Source: Diphasiastrum complanatum
Lineage: Eukaryota > Streptophyta > Lycopodiopsida > Lycopodiales > Lycopodiaceae
Reading direction: 5' to 3'
Length of the DNA stretch: 64,000 nt
Assembly: GCA_029204225.1 (NCBI GenBank)
Contig: MU831826.1
Coordinates: forward strand, 1 to 64,000
In this document: in pieces, positions 22,670-34,679 of the stretch
Numbering within the stretch: the first letter of the stretch is position 1
Layout of the letters: each line of letters starts with the position of its first letter
Program-made: the position numbers and the translations under genes
Notes under the pieces: model-generated
Seen by the model: the letters and a program-made list of their open reading frames with translations, nothing else
What the model was told of the DNA's origin: nothing
The model's database searches: none

Positions 22670-25300
22670 TCATTCAAAGAGTTCGGGGATAGATTCCAAT
22701 TTCGGAGGATTGTTTGCTAGCTTGGGCCCCACACACATTTCCACATCTTTGTTTAGGGTCTGTGAGGATTCATTGCAAAAACCTGGAGAAGTATTTTCCA
22801 TCTGAGACCCATGTTCTTGTTCTACATCTTCAACCACAATGGATGGCGATAATTTTTTGGTTTGAGTAGCCATGTTTTCTATCTTCATCTCATTGTTTGA
22901 AGCATGTGGATATCTAGAAGCAACCTTTCCTCTCTTGGACCTAGATTCGGCCTGTCCATGTCCTTCCCTCACTTTAGAGTTTACTTTTAAACCACTAGTG
23001 TTGTTTGCGATTCGAGTCCTTTTAAGCCTATGCAACACTTTCTCAGTTTCAGTGTTTTGTTCTCCTTCATATGTTGTGCCTTGGCAATGGATACTAGATG
23101 ACATGTGTTGCTTCCACCTCTCTGGAAGGTGTTGTTGAGCCACAAGCTTAGTTGCAATGATATGCTTGCATTTAGAAGTAGTATCAAAACATGAACAATT
23201 GTCCTTTGTGATATTCACATCATACCATTGGTCCCGGTTTGTCTCACTTCGTACACAAAAAACAAAATTAATCTCATCACTTAATTTTATGCTACTATTG
23301 TCAACCAGGTATGATTGAAAAATACGTTTCCCAGCTAAATCATGCATCCTTTGAGCCCTTGGAATGTGCCTTTTTGAAAATCGTCTAGAGTCATCTACAC
23401 AATTACATTAACAAATTGAAAGGAATCCTATTAGCCACAGCCCTAATTTAACTCAAAGTTGTTACTTTAAAATTGCTTCAATACTCACCAATGACCTATT
23501 TCTGTCTGTAGAACTCCAAGAGAGTGCACCATGGTGCATTCTAGTTGAGGACGAGCCTATCAGGGCCCCCACCAATTCTGTAATCTTATGGTTCACTCTA
23601 GCTCCCAAAATAGTGTATTTGAGATAGTACCAAGTTCGCTCGATTAAATTGGTGGTGTCCATATGTCCATGAGGAAACTGACGACCCCAATCTGGCCACA
23701 TATTCCGCCAGATTACATCTTGTCCAGTCCTACCCATGTGGACGTATTTCAATACGTCTGGCATGTCGACATATTTCTTATCAAATTCCTTGACTAGTTT
23801 ATTGAATTCATCTTCAGATTTGGACTGCATAAACATACACATGTGCCTATACAATTCGTCATGACCATCTTGCACCACTTTGGGCAAGAGAGTCTCTATC
23901 CAAGCTTTCTTGGCATGAAATGAGCATAGCAGAACATTGCATGATATTTGTTGGTCCGTTGTGTCACGAATATTCCAACTAGCTTCATCGGTTGAAGCAA
24001 CTGCAGAAATGGCTTGGAGCTCAACCAAAGACTTGTCTATCACAATTGCTTGGGGTCTCGCGACCCTGAGTCTAGCAGAAATTACTTGCATGGCCATCTT
24101 CAAAGCGATCCCCTGGTGTTGCTTTCCATTGTCATCCGAACAAAGCATGAACCAAATAGGCATGCGATATCCGAGTTGGTTAGGGACCACTGCTCCAAAC
24201 AATGGAAAACCAAATTGATTTGTGTTAAAAGTTGAGTCGATTCCCAGGCACTATGGCTAGAGAATTTTTGAGCGATATCAAGCATCCAATGGTCTTGCAA
24301 GACGAGAACGAAGGGTCTTTTCAATTCATCGTCATTATTGGGAGAGTATGGCTGATATAGAATAGCCTACAAAAGAAAGGTTAGTCCAAGGAAACCTAAA
24401 CCCGAATTGTAGTAACCACTTTTAGACTGTTGGGTTTTTAAGATATTACCTTTCTATTTTCTATCAAAGCTAGTGCCTCAAGGTTCAAACTCCTCCAATC
24501 ATCAGTATTGAGTGCATCTGTAATGTGTGTATAGGTTGATGTAACAATTTTTTTTTTTTTGTAAACAAACTCTACAAATAGCATATTGACATTACCCTTG
24601 GTACGCAGTTTGTATGCCAGTTCTGAAACCTCCCTTGGAATTAGGAAAAAGTGATAACTTGATTGGTCAGCCTCACTTGCTTGAGATTTCAAGAATGAAG
24701 CTCGATGCATTGATGCATTTGCAAGCTGGGAAGCATCTCTATAGGACATGAGGTCTCTTTCAACCTCATGTACAGCCAATGGATGGGGATGCATAAACAA
24801 CACATCTTCATCTGAACCTGGACAATGGTATCGAATAATTGAAATCCTGCCTCCTTGTCACTTTGAAAGTCACAAACATTGCCATCATCTTTAACTGGAA
24901 TAGACAATCTTAACCGAAATGGACAACCAACTCTACAACTATGCCTTACGTGAGCTCCCTCTTGTTTTGGAGACATTCGTAACTCTCCTCTACGACAAGT
25001 CTACAATCCCAAATCTGTTGAACCTACCCTTTGACATATAGGATTGCCTCATGATTAACAAAACTTGATGTTGTATAACAGCATCTTCAATGTGTGCTTG
25101 CAACTCATTCATTGGTAAAAACACATCATGGCTAAAAGGGAGATTAGACACTTTGTTCCTTGGACCATTCAAAATACCGTCTCTACAAAAGATGCATGCA
25201 TGGTAAGATGCTTTAATATAGTCCTCCGACATCCCATGCCTTTTACTACCAGCAACCCAAAACTTTTTACAGTCTCCAGTGTTTGTCTTAAAGGTTGATG
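22670..25300 (-). pseudogene. MULE-type transposase gene with SWIM zinc finger, intron-containing, damaged
   Basis: Blocks in reading order: an N-terminal region (25285-24990; YIKASYHACIFCRDG), a FAR1-like zinc-finger region (24976-24800; SCRVGCPFRLRLSIP), a helical region (24803-24450), the catalytic core from 24366 (PFVLVLQDHWMLDIAQKF, then GIDSTFNTNQFGFPLFGAVV with the first catalytic Asp, AIVIDKS with the second, CSFHAKKAW) to about 23489, and the SWIM finger at 23347-22670 (CSCFDTTSKCKH, C-x-C-x(n)-C-x-H). An 83-bp GT-AG intron at 24367-24449 joins frames perfectly in phase 0. A second candidate intron, 23395-23488, has good ends but its phase does not fit my reading. A frame change near 24840 and another near 25000 suggest decay or missed splicing. 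MULE transposases move Mutator-like elements by a DDE mechanism; relatives such as FAR1 and MUSTANG became host genes. No terminal inverted repeats were found. Confidence 0.7.
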
Positions 25301-25310
25301 GTCGCATGTG

Positions 25311-25840
25311 AAAAACTACGTACATTAGGATGTATGAGATCCAAGGGAGAGAGAGATCTTGATGAAGATCTCTTGTAAGAAGACTTGTGTGACTTTGCAA
25401 GGCCACATGCCTCACACATCTTTCCACACTTCTTGAAAGCTCTTGGTAGGCCGAGAGCTAGTTCCTTGCTTGCCATTGAATCCATAGAATGAAGATTAGG
25501 ATGGCCTAATCTCTTATGCCAAAGCTCCACTTGAGTTAGCTCCTCCCTAGCCAAGTTCACACTTTCACTTGCAACATTAGCATCCAACTTGAAAAGTCTA
25601 CCTTGCTTAATGCCACTAGCTATGCACTTATCATTTTTCAAGATGGAACAAACTCCATTTTTAAAATGTACATCTAGTCCATTGTCCATTAATTGTCCTA
25701 CACTAAGCAAGTTTCTTGAAATGGTAGGAACATACAAAACATTATCTAGATCTATCCTTTTAGATGTGCCTAAGCAAAGAGGTATAGATCCTATGCATCA
25801 CTTCCCATCTCATTTTGGGGAGAAGCCATAACATGTGCTA
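25311..25840 (-). mobile_element. Ty1/copia fossil piece (protease end to GAG-pre-integrase)
   Basis: The minus strand carries the copia block leading to NVLYVPTISRNLLSVGQLMD, the GAG_pre-integrase motif LWHKRLGHPNLHSM and the C-x-x-C block CEACGLAKSHKSSY. It ends sharply at about 25310 against the MULE gene. Broken fossil, probably from the same element as the piece at 26260-26880, which points the other way. Confidence 0.75.
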
Positions 25841-25889
25841 ATTATTTGTGTAATAGACTTCCTAGTAGTGCTATAGATAGGATCCATTA

Positions 25890-26257
25890 GAGGAGTTTTG
25901 AGCTCCAAAAAGACCCTTTAAGAATTCGTGCAAGATGTAGTTTATATTACTAAAATATTATAACACTAATACTTTTGACTTGCCATAACTTTTTAATCGT
26001 AGCTCAAAAGTATGCCATATAGCATATCATTGGAAAGCCCTTGTTGAGCGCTTTCCAATGCACCAAACTCTGCTAAATTTGGACTTACCACTAAAAAGTT
26101 ATGCCATTTTCAGTGTGGAATCAAAATGTGGACTCAAAAAGTTACGTTACATAGATTTCAAATTTGAGTGTTTTGATTGGTCCATGTGTAAGAAAAAATT
26201 GAGAAAAAATATAAAAAGAATCTTTACAAAGGGTCTTTTTTGGATTTAGAACTCCTC
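25890..26257. mobile_element. Tc1/mariner-type MITE, 368 bp, TA target duplication
   Basis: Terminal inverted repeats of about 29-30 bp start GAGGAGTT at both ends (25890 and the complement ending at 26257), with a few mismatches. TA dinucleotides at 25888-25889 and 26258-26259 fit the TA duplication of Tc1/mariner or Stowaway MITEs. The interior is AT-rich and non-coding. The element sits exactly between two oppositely oriented copia pieces. Confidence 0.75.
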
Positions 26258-26259
26258 TA

Positions 26260-26880
26260 ATGTCACCTTATCAAGCCTTCTTTGATAAGAAACCCAATGT
26301 AAAAGATTTTAAGATCTTTGGATGTACTTGTTATGTACACATTCCTTTGGAGACTAGAAGGAAAGAAGATGCTACCTCCTTCAAAGGAATCTTTGTTGGC
26401 TATGGAGAAAATAGCAAGGGATATAGGATATATGATCCTACATCCAAGAAAGTAAAGGTAAGCAAGGATGTACTTTTTGATGAGTCACAATTTGCTAAGA
26501 GCTTGTCAAATGGATCTAACCCATTGTGCATTGAAGATCTTGACAAATCCGAGGAGGATCTTGACAAACCCGAGGAGGATCATGACAAACCCGAGGATGG
26601 AGATTTGGATCCGAGTCAAAAGGGGCCGAGAAGATCATCAAGGAGCAAGGCCGAGCCCTCAAGGCTTACCTATGTGGACAAGGGAAAGCAAAAGGAAGAC
26701 TCTACATCTTCTACCTCTTACTCTTTTTTAGCTACATTGCTTGAAGAACCATCATCTTTTGAAGAAGCATATAAATCTAAAGTTTGGAGAGATGCAATGC
26801 AAGTAGAGTATGATGCATTAGAAGAGAATCATACTTGGAATCTTGTAAATCTTCCAAGAGGAAAGAAACCACTTGCATGT
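26260..26880 (+). mobile_element. Ty1/copia fossil piece (integrase end to start of reverse transcriptase)
   Basis: Parts: the integrase C-terminal block SPYQAFFDKKP, VKDFKIFGCTCYVHIP, GIFVGYGENSKGYRIYDP and KVKVSKDVLFDE, then an acidic linker with EDLDKPEED repeats and the reverse transcriptase start WRDAMQVEYDALEENHTWNLV. The open stretch is fairly long but the element is only a piece. Copia family, orientation opposite to 25311-25840. Confidence 0.85.
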
Positions 26881-27326
26881 AACCCTAAACCGCATCATGT
26901 GCACAAATAACCACATTCATTGATAGATCACCAAACCCTAAACCATAAACTCAAACCACACAAAGAGTGAATATAGATTGCAATAGTGTAACGTAAATTT
27001 GCATTAATGTCCGTTGAATTTCCAAAAGCTTTGCAGTTATCAAGCTTTTGAAAAGTACTTGTATTATGTCCGATGTTAAAATGAACCTAGATTGACTAGA
27101 TCTTGAATTCAGGTTAGGCAAGGAAAGAAACCCACTACATGGATTGAGGGCTCTCGGTTGAGATGTAACTGTAGCGCATCAAGCGAGATCTGAGAGATGG
27201 CTCTGGCTCTGGTGGAGATTCTAGCATGAAGGATCTGGAGGTGTGTGAAGGGCTGTGTGGAGGAAGACGTGATGACGGCTAAAACTGTAGCATCTTGTGC
27301 CACATCTACGACCCAAAAAACTAGCA
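26881..27326. other. Spacer, nothing recognised
   Basis: The sequence includes two isolated AACCCTAAACC words (near 26880 and 26933), too short to be telomere-derived arrays. No gene seen. Confidence 0.3.
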
Positions 27327-28430
27327 TTATCTAGAAATGCTAAAAAAAAACCATGACATTACTATGTATTCTCCTAGCTTCTCAACGGTATCTCTACATA
27401 TGTCGGCCCTTTCGGAGTAACCTTTTGTGATATTGTTAAAGCGTGGATCCACCCCTTCGACAAACTTGAATTTCACCATCTCTTCAAAAATCCACCTTTC
27501 CAAAGAAGAAGCATCGCGTATTTTCATGTACATCAAAATATCCAAACCCTTTGAAATTGGTAGATTGGGATTGAACCAGTCAACTTCTAACCTGGGTTTG
27601 TTTTTCTTTCTTATAACTCTTTTGAACCAAACTAGTAGATAGCTAGCATAAAACCCAGCTAACCTCACGCACTCTTGAGAGGAGTTTGTGGATATCACAA
27701 CAAAGTTGTTCAATGTCTTACAAGTTGACTTGAAGGTGGAAAAATCTCCTTCGATGAGCGATCATCGACACATAGGATTTGGGTGGTGAGAAGTTGATAA
27801 CTTTTTGAATAGACTGCACCTGAAAGGGGGAGAACCATGGGATGTATGTATAGAAACTTACTTGGAAACCCACAAAAAGTAGCCTTATCACTAATGACAC
27901 AATGGGTATTTGGACATGGCAAGAACATATGTTGTGCCCTCAAAATATCAAAAGTCTCTTTCTTGGTCACTAGAAGCATTTGTCGAAGTTTATCGATCTC
28001 TTGACGGGTCAAATGGTCTCATCTCTAGCAACAAGAAATTGCTCCTTGTACAAGTCCTTTTTCTCCCTTTCCTCTTTTAGACTCCTCTTCAAAATATTTT
28101 GGTCGTCCATAGAGTCCCTTGGTTTTGTGTTGTCCAGTTGGGCCTTCTCTTTCTTCACCACCTCTCTATCCATAAAGGCCTACAAATTTTTGTATCTACT
28201 TTCTAGCCACTGATATTTTGACAACCCACAATGGGCTCAGGTGGAGGTGGTGGCTTGTCCTTTGCCTTATTGACATCAGGGTGGAAAAAACTTTTAGGAA
28301 GTATCAATTGTGGAATTGTTGCTTCCGCCACTGAATCTCGGTTTTGTAAATGTGCATTTACCCCTAAACCCTTTTGAGTCGCTTTCGTTGTACCCTAGTC
28401 AACTTATCATCGTGTTGTCCACTTTCCATG
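27327..28430 (-). pseudogene. Unrecognised decayed coding remnant
   Basis: Successive minus-strand frames look protein-like but are not in one frame. They are a proline-rich start near 28240-28330 (KAKDKPPPPPEPIVG), a charged coiled-coil-like stretch near 28030-28170 (NILKRSLKEEREKKDLYKEQ), 27714-28012 (ending in a serine-rich stretch), and 27327-27713 (EVDWFNPNLPISKGLDI, EEMVKFKFVEGVDPRF). I cannot assign a family. It could be a host pseudogene or the ORF of an unknown element. Confidence 0.35.
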
Positions 28431-28612
28431 GCAATTCAACATGCAATTGAACAAACAACGATATGTTGGGAAAGATCCCTAAACCCATATATGTCTTGTG
28501 TTGTTTGATAAAGTCATCATATCATAAAGGGTCAATAAACAAATATTGAATTAAAAGGTGTCATGCTAAGCCCTTGTAAACCGAGTAAAAACAACCTACC
28601 TTTTATCACTAG

Positions 28613-28702
28613 AGTTCAATGACTAGATGGAGTTCAACGACTAGATAATGTTCAATGACTAAATGGAGTTAAGGGACTAAACATGTGTCAATGACTTTAT
28701 GG
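28613..28702. repeat. Minisatellite, about 18-bp unit, five copies
   Basis: Five degenerate units of the form AGTTCAATGACTAGATGG follow one another. The flanking stretches 28431-28612 and 28703-29390 show no gene. Confidence 0.75.
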
Positions 28703-29392
28703 CTATGAGTGAAAAATTTGTGCTTTTGTCCTTTTTCAATTAGCAACTGTCAGATCCACATGTACAATTATTACGAAGTCACCTCTCTTTTTCATTAAAC
28801 CATGGTTCACAACATGTAGTTGTTTTGGTAAGACAATATAGGAACATTCTTTGAAAAAGTGGACAAAAACATTGCAGACCCTAAACCCCAATATAGGCCC
28901 TATGGCTAGGAAAGTTGGTTGCACCCCACAACTTAGCCTTGGGAAATGTAATAGAAACATCAAGACTATTCATAGATATCCGATGTGCTTCTTCAATAAT
29001 ACATCATGAAAAAATATTAAAGTTTCATTATGCACTCTTTATTTTAGTATGTGACTATTCCTAACTTCCTACCTAAGTGCAATAACAATATTGTGAGAGA
29101 GTAAGAATGTTTTAGAACCTTTTCAAGAGTTTTAAAACCTTTTGAATCTCGATGGACAATTTTGATCACTCCCTAGCCACTACACATAGGATTTATCTGA
29201 TAAGATTAGTACAAGAATACATCTTATAAGATTACATCTAAAAAAGAGTCTATACTTTCTAATACTTGACTGGATAAGGCCAAAGTCCTATAGCCAAGCC
29301 AAATTGTTGGATTTATCTCCTTTACTCTTCTAAATCCTATATTAATTTGCCTTCATTCATGCTGTTGCTTTTTTACTCATGTTGTCGCACAA

Positions 29393-29760
29393 TCTGCATA
29401 TTTACATGTAAAATAAGACAGGCGAAAAATGCGATTGTCTGCATAAATACAAGTAAATCTCCATAAACGAAAAAGGCGAAAAATGTGACACTGTGTTTTA
29501 ACACATGATTTGTGACAGGCGAAAAAGGCAACACTGCCCTACAAATGCAATAGGTGCCCTTATAGAAAAGCGAAGGCACCCTGTAAATCAAATCTTAAGG
29601 CATTTGTCAGAGTGTCGCATTTTTCACATCTACAGCCACCCACGATCTCCCACAGATAGCACATCCACTTTGGACTTTCTTCATCTGCACACCTGTAACA
29701 TTATGTATATATATTAGATACCATCTGTGTATTCAGTGTGTGTGAAAAACATAGCATGCA
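29393..29760 (+). mobile_element. LTR-family fragment (GCGAAAAATGCGAC family)
   Basis: Matches 33602-33838 over its first 240 bp (CTGCATATTTACATG, then GGCGAAAAATGCGA and AAAGGCGACACTG words) and matches 43745-44060 and the complement of 12000-12400 further on (CCCACGATCTCCCACAGA block). It is a copy or part of an LTR used by copia-type fossils in this window. From 29761 to 30540 no feature is recognisable, although the beginning of the copia fossil at 30540 may extend into it. Confidence 0.6.
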
Positions 29761-30539
29761 TCAAAAGCTTATCAGAGATGTTCTTCTAGATGTATTGTCA
29801 GTAATAGGTTTTCTCACATTTTGCCTTCCATTCATATTGTGTGTGGTTGTAGATTAGTTTTCTTGCTTTCCTAGTTGTGGATGAGCTTTCTTGTTTTCTT
29901 GTGGATTAATGTAGAAGCCAGCATTCAAGTAAACTAGATAGGCTGGATCCGTGGTGTGATTCTTGCATATCTCTGTACAATCCAGTTCTTGATGTTCTTG
30001 GGATGTCCAAGAATCAAAAGACTGGTTGGTTTCTTGATTCTTGGACTTCTAACATGCTATAGATTAGTTTCTTGTTTCATGTTTTGTCAATTTATGCAAG
30101 GTATCTCAGTGTTAATGTAGTGTAGGCTCTGATTTCAGTCCGTTTTAAGTGTAGGTAGCTGTAGAATATGTAGAACGTTCATTGGTTTGTATACTATCTG
30201 TGAATGAGCGTTCTTGGCTTGCATCCATGTAGAATGTAAGTGCGTTCAAGAGCGATGTCCTTGAGTTGTCCTCTGACAGGCAGGACATAAAGAAAATACT
30301 AAAACGACACTCTGTCCCTTCTGCCTGGGTTGGCATTGTTAAATCAAGAAGACATTTAACGAATGCCTTTTAGCCTGGTAACAGGCAGAAACAGTTATGA
30401 AGAATTAGAAAGAATCAAAGAAACAAACAAACAATAGGTCCTCTGGAGCAGGGGATCTGTCAACAATCCTTAGCATTTCGGATACTCAGATCGGCCATGT
30501 ATTCGAGGCCTAGACATCCAAAAAAGTCTGAGACATCTT

Positions 30540-33252
30540 GAGCACACTATAGAAGTGCGAAGCATCACAGGGAGACATTCAAGAAAGGTGGAGCTGCAAG
30601 AGCTAAGAAATCGCTGGAACTTTATTCACAGCGACCTGTGCGGCCCAATGAAGACCATGTCGTTGGGGAAAGCATATTATTTTATGACTTTCATAGATGA
30701 TTACTCTAGGAGGACATGGATTTATTTCTTGAAGAAGAAATCTGATGCTTTTACTCGCTTTAAGAAGTTCAAGACTTTGGTAGAGGACCAACTGGATGCA
30801 CGCATCAAAGTGCTAAGATCTGATAGAGGGGGCGAATACAAATTTGATGATTTTGAGGACTTTTGCAAGGAACACGGCATCAAAAGACAATTCACATAGT
30901 CACGCACGCCGCATAGTAATGGTGTAGCTGAAAGAAAAAATAGGACTATTATGGAGAGTGCATGCTCCATGATAAAGCAAATGGGCTTGACCGATTTACT
31001 TTGGTTGGAAGCGTGCAGTGCGACAACGTTCTTGCAAAAAAGGAGCCCTATAGTTGTGGTTCCAAATGTGACTCCCAAAGAAGCATTTACTGGAATGAAG
31101 CCAAAAAGTGACAAATTTCGTGTCATTGGATGTAAGGCCTATGTACATGTGCCAAAGGAGGAGTGAAAGAAACTTGATGCCAAAGCAATCAAGTGTATCT
31201 TCGTCGGTTATGATGAGAGGATGAAAGCTTACAGGAGTTTTGATCCTATAATGAACAAGATTCACATTAGCAAAGATGTGATCTTTGATGAAATGCATAG
31301 GTATGAAGATGAAGACCATGTAAGTGGTGAAAGCATCAAAAGACTTCCCACAATCCTAGAGGAAGAAGATGAAGAAGATGCTCCACAAGATGATGCACGT
31401 GGAGACGAGAGTCGAGAGGGCGAGTATGAAAGGACACCACCTATTCAAGTGCCTAGGGGGAGGTACTTGCCAATAGGAGCAATAAAGGAGAAACCGGTTG
31501 GAAGTAAGAGACATTACTTAGACACTCCTTGAGATACATACTCTCCACGTAGTGTATCACCTGAATCTAAGATACCAAAATGGTATGAAAAGATCATGAA
31601 GGACACAAAGCTAAATCAACCAGGATCTAGCACACAAGGTGACGTGAGAAGATCAACGCGGAAAAGGAAGTCTCCCAATCGTTATCATGTGAACTATGCC
31701 CTAATGACTGACATTTTGAAGTGTCGAGAACCATCAACCTTTGATGAGGCAAAAGATCACAAAGAGTGGCAAAGGGCAATGGAAGAGGAGATAGAATCCA
31801 TCCACAGGCATGATACATGGGAGTTGGTTGATCAACCACTTGGAAAGAAACCCATTGACAACAAATGGGTGTTTAGAACAAAGTTTCAAGCGGATGGCAT
31901 GATAGCAAAGTATAAGGCACACCTAGTAGTGAAGGGTTATGAGCAAAGCAAAGGAATTGACTATGAAGAGACATTTGCTCCAGTGGCTAAGTGGACTAGC
32001 TATGCCTTATCATTGCCTTAGCATCTCATTTTGGGTGGAAGATCCATCAAATGGATGTGAAGTCCGCATTTTTGAATGGTGACTTAGAGGAAGAAGTTTA
32101 CATGGTCCAACCGCAGGGCTTCATGGCAAAAGGGCAAGAACAAAAGGTATGTAAACTACACAAAGCACTTTATGGCCTTAAGCAAGCGCCACGCACATGG
32201 TATGGACGCATTGACAGTTACTTTCTTTCTCATGGGTTTGTAAGAACAAATTTAGATCCAAGCCTTTATGTTCTTATAAATGATGACAACATTGCCTTGA
32301 TTGTACTTTACGTTGATGATATCATTATCACGGGCAATGATGAGAACCTCACTCGTTCTATCAAAGCCAACTTATGCAAGCAGTTTGAGATGACAGATTT
32401 AGATCTTATGCACTATTGCTTGGGTGTCGAAGTATGGCAAACCGGCAGTGATATCAGGTTATGTCAAAACAAGTATGTGGGCGAGATATTGGAGAGATTT
32501 CACATGACAGAGTGCAAACCTTCCATCACCCCTTGCGAAGCTGGTAAGAAATTATCTCGTATTGATGATAGTGCACATGTTGACGCTACTCTATTTCGTC
32601 AGCTAGTTGGGAGTTTGATATATCTTATGACTACACGTCCTGATATCTACTATGCTGTAAGTTTGATTAGCCAATTCATGTCATCACCCACTATGGACCA
32701 TTGGAAAGCTGCAAAAAGGATTTTGAGGTATGTGAAAGGTACACCTAACCTTGGTCTAATCTACAAAAGACAGAGTGTTTTACCTAAGTTGCAAGGTTAT
32801 GTTGATGCTGATTGGGCAGGAAGTATAGATTATAGAAAGTCAACAACAAGTTATGCCTTCGATTTTGGTAGCGGTTGTTTTTCATGGTCTAGCAAAATAC
32901 TATTTCTCTTTCTTCTACAGAAGCCGAATATAAAGCGTTGAGTTCTGCTACCCAGGAAGCTATTTGGCTATGTAAGTTGTTATGTGAGATTGGCATGAGG
33001 TAGGTAAATCCTACTGTTATTTTCTGTGACAGTCAAAGTGGAATACAATTGGCTAAGAATCCTATCTTTCACGCAAGGACAAAACATATTGAGGTGAAAT
33101 ATCACTTTGTGCGTGAGAAGTTACAATCTGAAGATATAAGTATTGTACATTGTTCTACGTTATTACAAGTTGCTAATATATTTACAAAAGCTTTAAGTGA
33201 AGAAAAGTTTGAAACTTTTAGAGCCAAACTTGGCTTAGATCTGGTTATGTAA
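30540..33252 (+). mobile_element. Ty1/copia fossil: integrase, reverse transcriptase, RNase H
   Basis: Parts in order: the integrase core (about 30600-31150; [53 protein letters not shown]), the integrase C-terminal block (31185-31310; CIFVGYDERMKAYRSFDP), an acidic linker, reverse transcriptase (31730-32600; WELVDQPLGKKPI, VKSAFLNGDLEEEVYM, the catalytic LYVDDIIITG) and RNase H (about 32790-33250; GYVDADWAGS, KHIEVKYHFVREK). Gag and protease are not seen on the left. Long stretches remain open, but there are a handful of breaks, so it is not whole. A purine-rich GAGGGAGAGAG at about 33336 could be the polypurine tract, with LTR sequence following to about 33600. Confidence 0.9.
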
Positions 33253-33601
33253 AAAGCCTTTACTTGTAATACTATCATGGAAGTATGTTCCATGAATAGA
33301 GTAAACTCTAAAATAAAGAGAGACGTTGATCATTGAGGGAGAGAGTTAAAATAGCAATGATCAACTTATACAGTGATTTCTTATATCAAACGGCACCACG
33401 TGTGCTTAGTTCTAGAGTTATCGGGCCATCTTTCTTTTACGAGCCCTTTGAGTGCTTTTTAAGCAACTTATCTTTGTACTTACTTATGAGTTGAATATAC
33501 AGTCTGTGGAGAGCAACTCTGTTGTCTTGTCCTGTTGCACTTGACGTTGTGCTGTGGTGATTGATCCGGTCGGGTGTTTAAACTGTGTTTTCTTAACTGT
33601 C

Positions 33602-33838
33602 TGCATATTTACATGTAAAATAAGACAGGTGAAAAATGCGACTGTCTGCATAAATACAAGTAAATTTCCACATGTGAAAAAGGCAAAAAATGCAACACTG
33701 TGTTTTTACATTTGATTTGTGATAGGCGAAAAAGACGACACTGTCCTACAAATGCAATAGGTGCCCTTATAGAAAGGTGAAGGCACCTTGTAAATCAAAT
33801 CTTAAGGCATTTGTCAGAGTGTCGCATTTTTCGCATCT
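33602..33838 (+). mobile_element. LTR-family fragment (GCGAAAAATGCGAC family)
   Basis: About 237 bp close to 29393-29630, so this sequence flanks the copia fossil at 30540-33252 on both sides. After 33838 the sequence departs. 33839-34680 holds a short plus-strand open stretch (about 33930-34100) of no known family and AT-rich sequence. Confidence 0.6.
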
Positions 33839-34679
33839 TCACCAATGTTCATTTCAGTGAAGACTGACATCGCGGCCTTCTTATTGTTATATTGAATTCT
33901 TGAGGCCTTTGATAAATAGAGAGACATGGAGGAGAAGAATACTGTAAACCAATGGACTATGGGGGTAATGCCACAATTCCACTTCGAGAAACAATATTCC
34001 AGAATGAAGGAGAGCAGTGGAGATATACCGGTGACAATGCCACATTTATCGTTCCACAAGCGATTACCTTGATGGATTTGCATTATCAAGGTATGAAGTA
34101 AAAGTCATTTGAATTAGCTCAAATAAAGTAAGGCCCTTCAAAATAAAGTAACGTCTTTTGAGAGAGTACTTTAATAATTATAAGGCCAAATTGGAGATTT
34201 TTTTATAATGGCCATTACATTGATATAGAGCCCTTTCTACATGTGGACGAATGTAGGAGTGGCAAGGATATCTACATGATTGGAAAACATTATAACACCA
34301 TTGGAAGAGAATTGAGTGCCAACAAAATCATTAATTCTTCCATGTAGTTTAGTTAATAAAGTGCTCAAACTAGTTTTTCATTTGCATGTATAAATTTCTA
34401 CGAGATTCGTTTGTAGTTGATTGAAAAACTTATTGCACATTTTGTAAATACCGTCATGTACATGTGAAAACTATTGGTTGGTATCATCGGTATGAGGATT
34501 GCCTCATGCACCAATCTAATATTTCTTAGCTCTCTAATGAAAACATTACAAGATTGATCCTCATAAGGATTCATAGAGTTACGTGGAATTATTGCATACA
34601 TAGATTAGCTAAAAAATTCTCATATGGTTATGGTAGTGTGCTTGCTAATTTGAAATTTTTTTTTCACATGATTTTAACA

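Noticed and set aside
26878-26946. Telomere-like CCCTAAA words
   Set aside because: Only isolated single units, no array.
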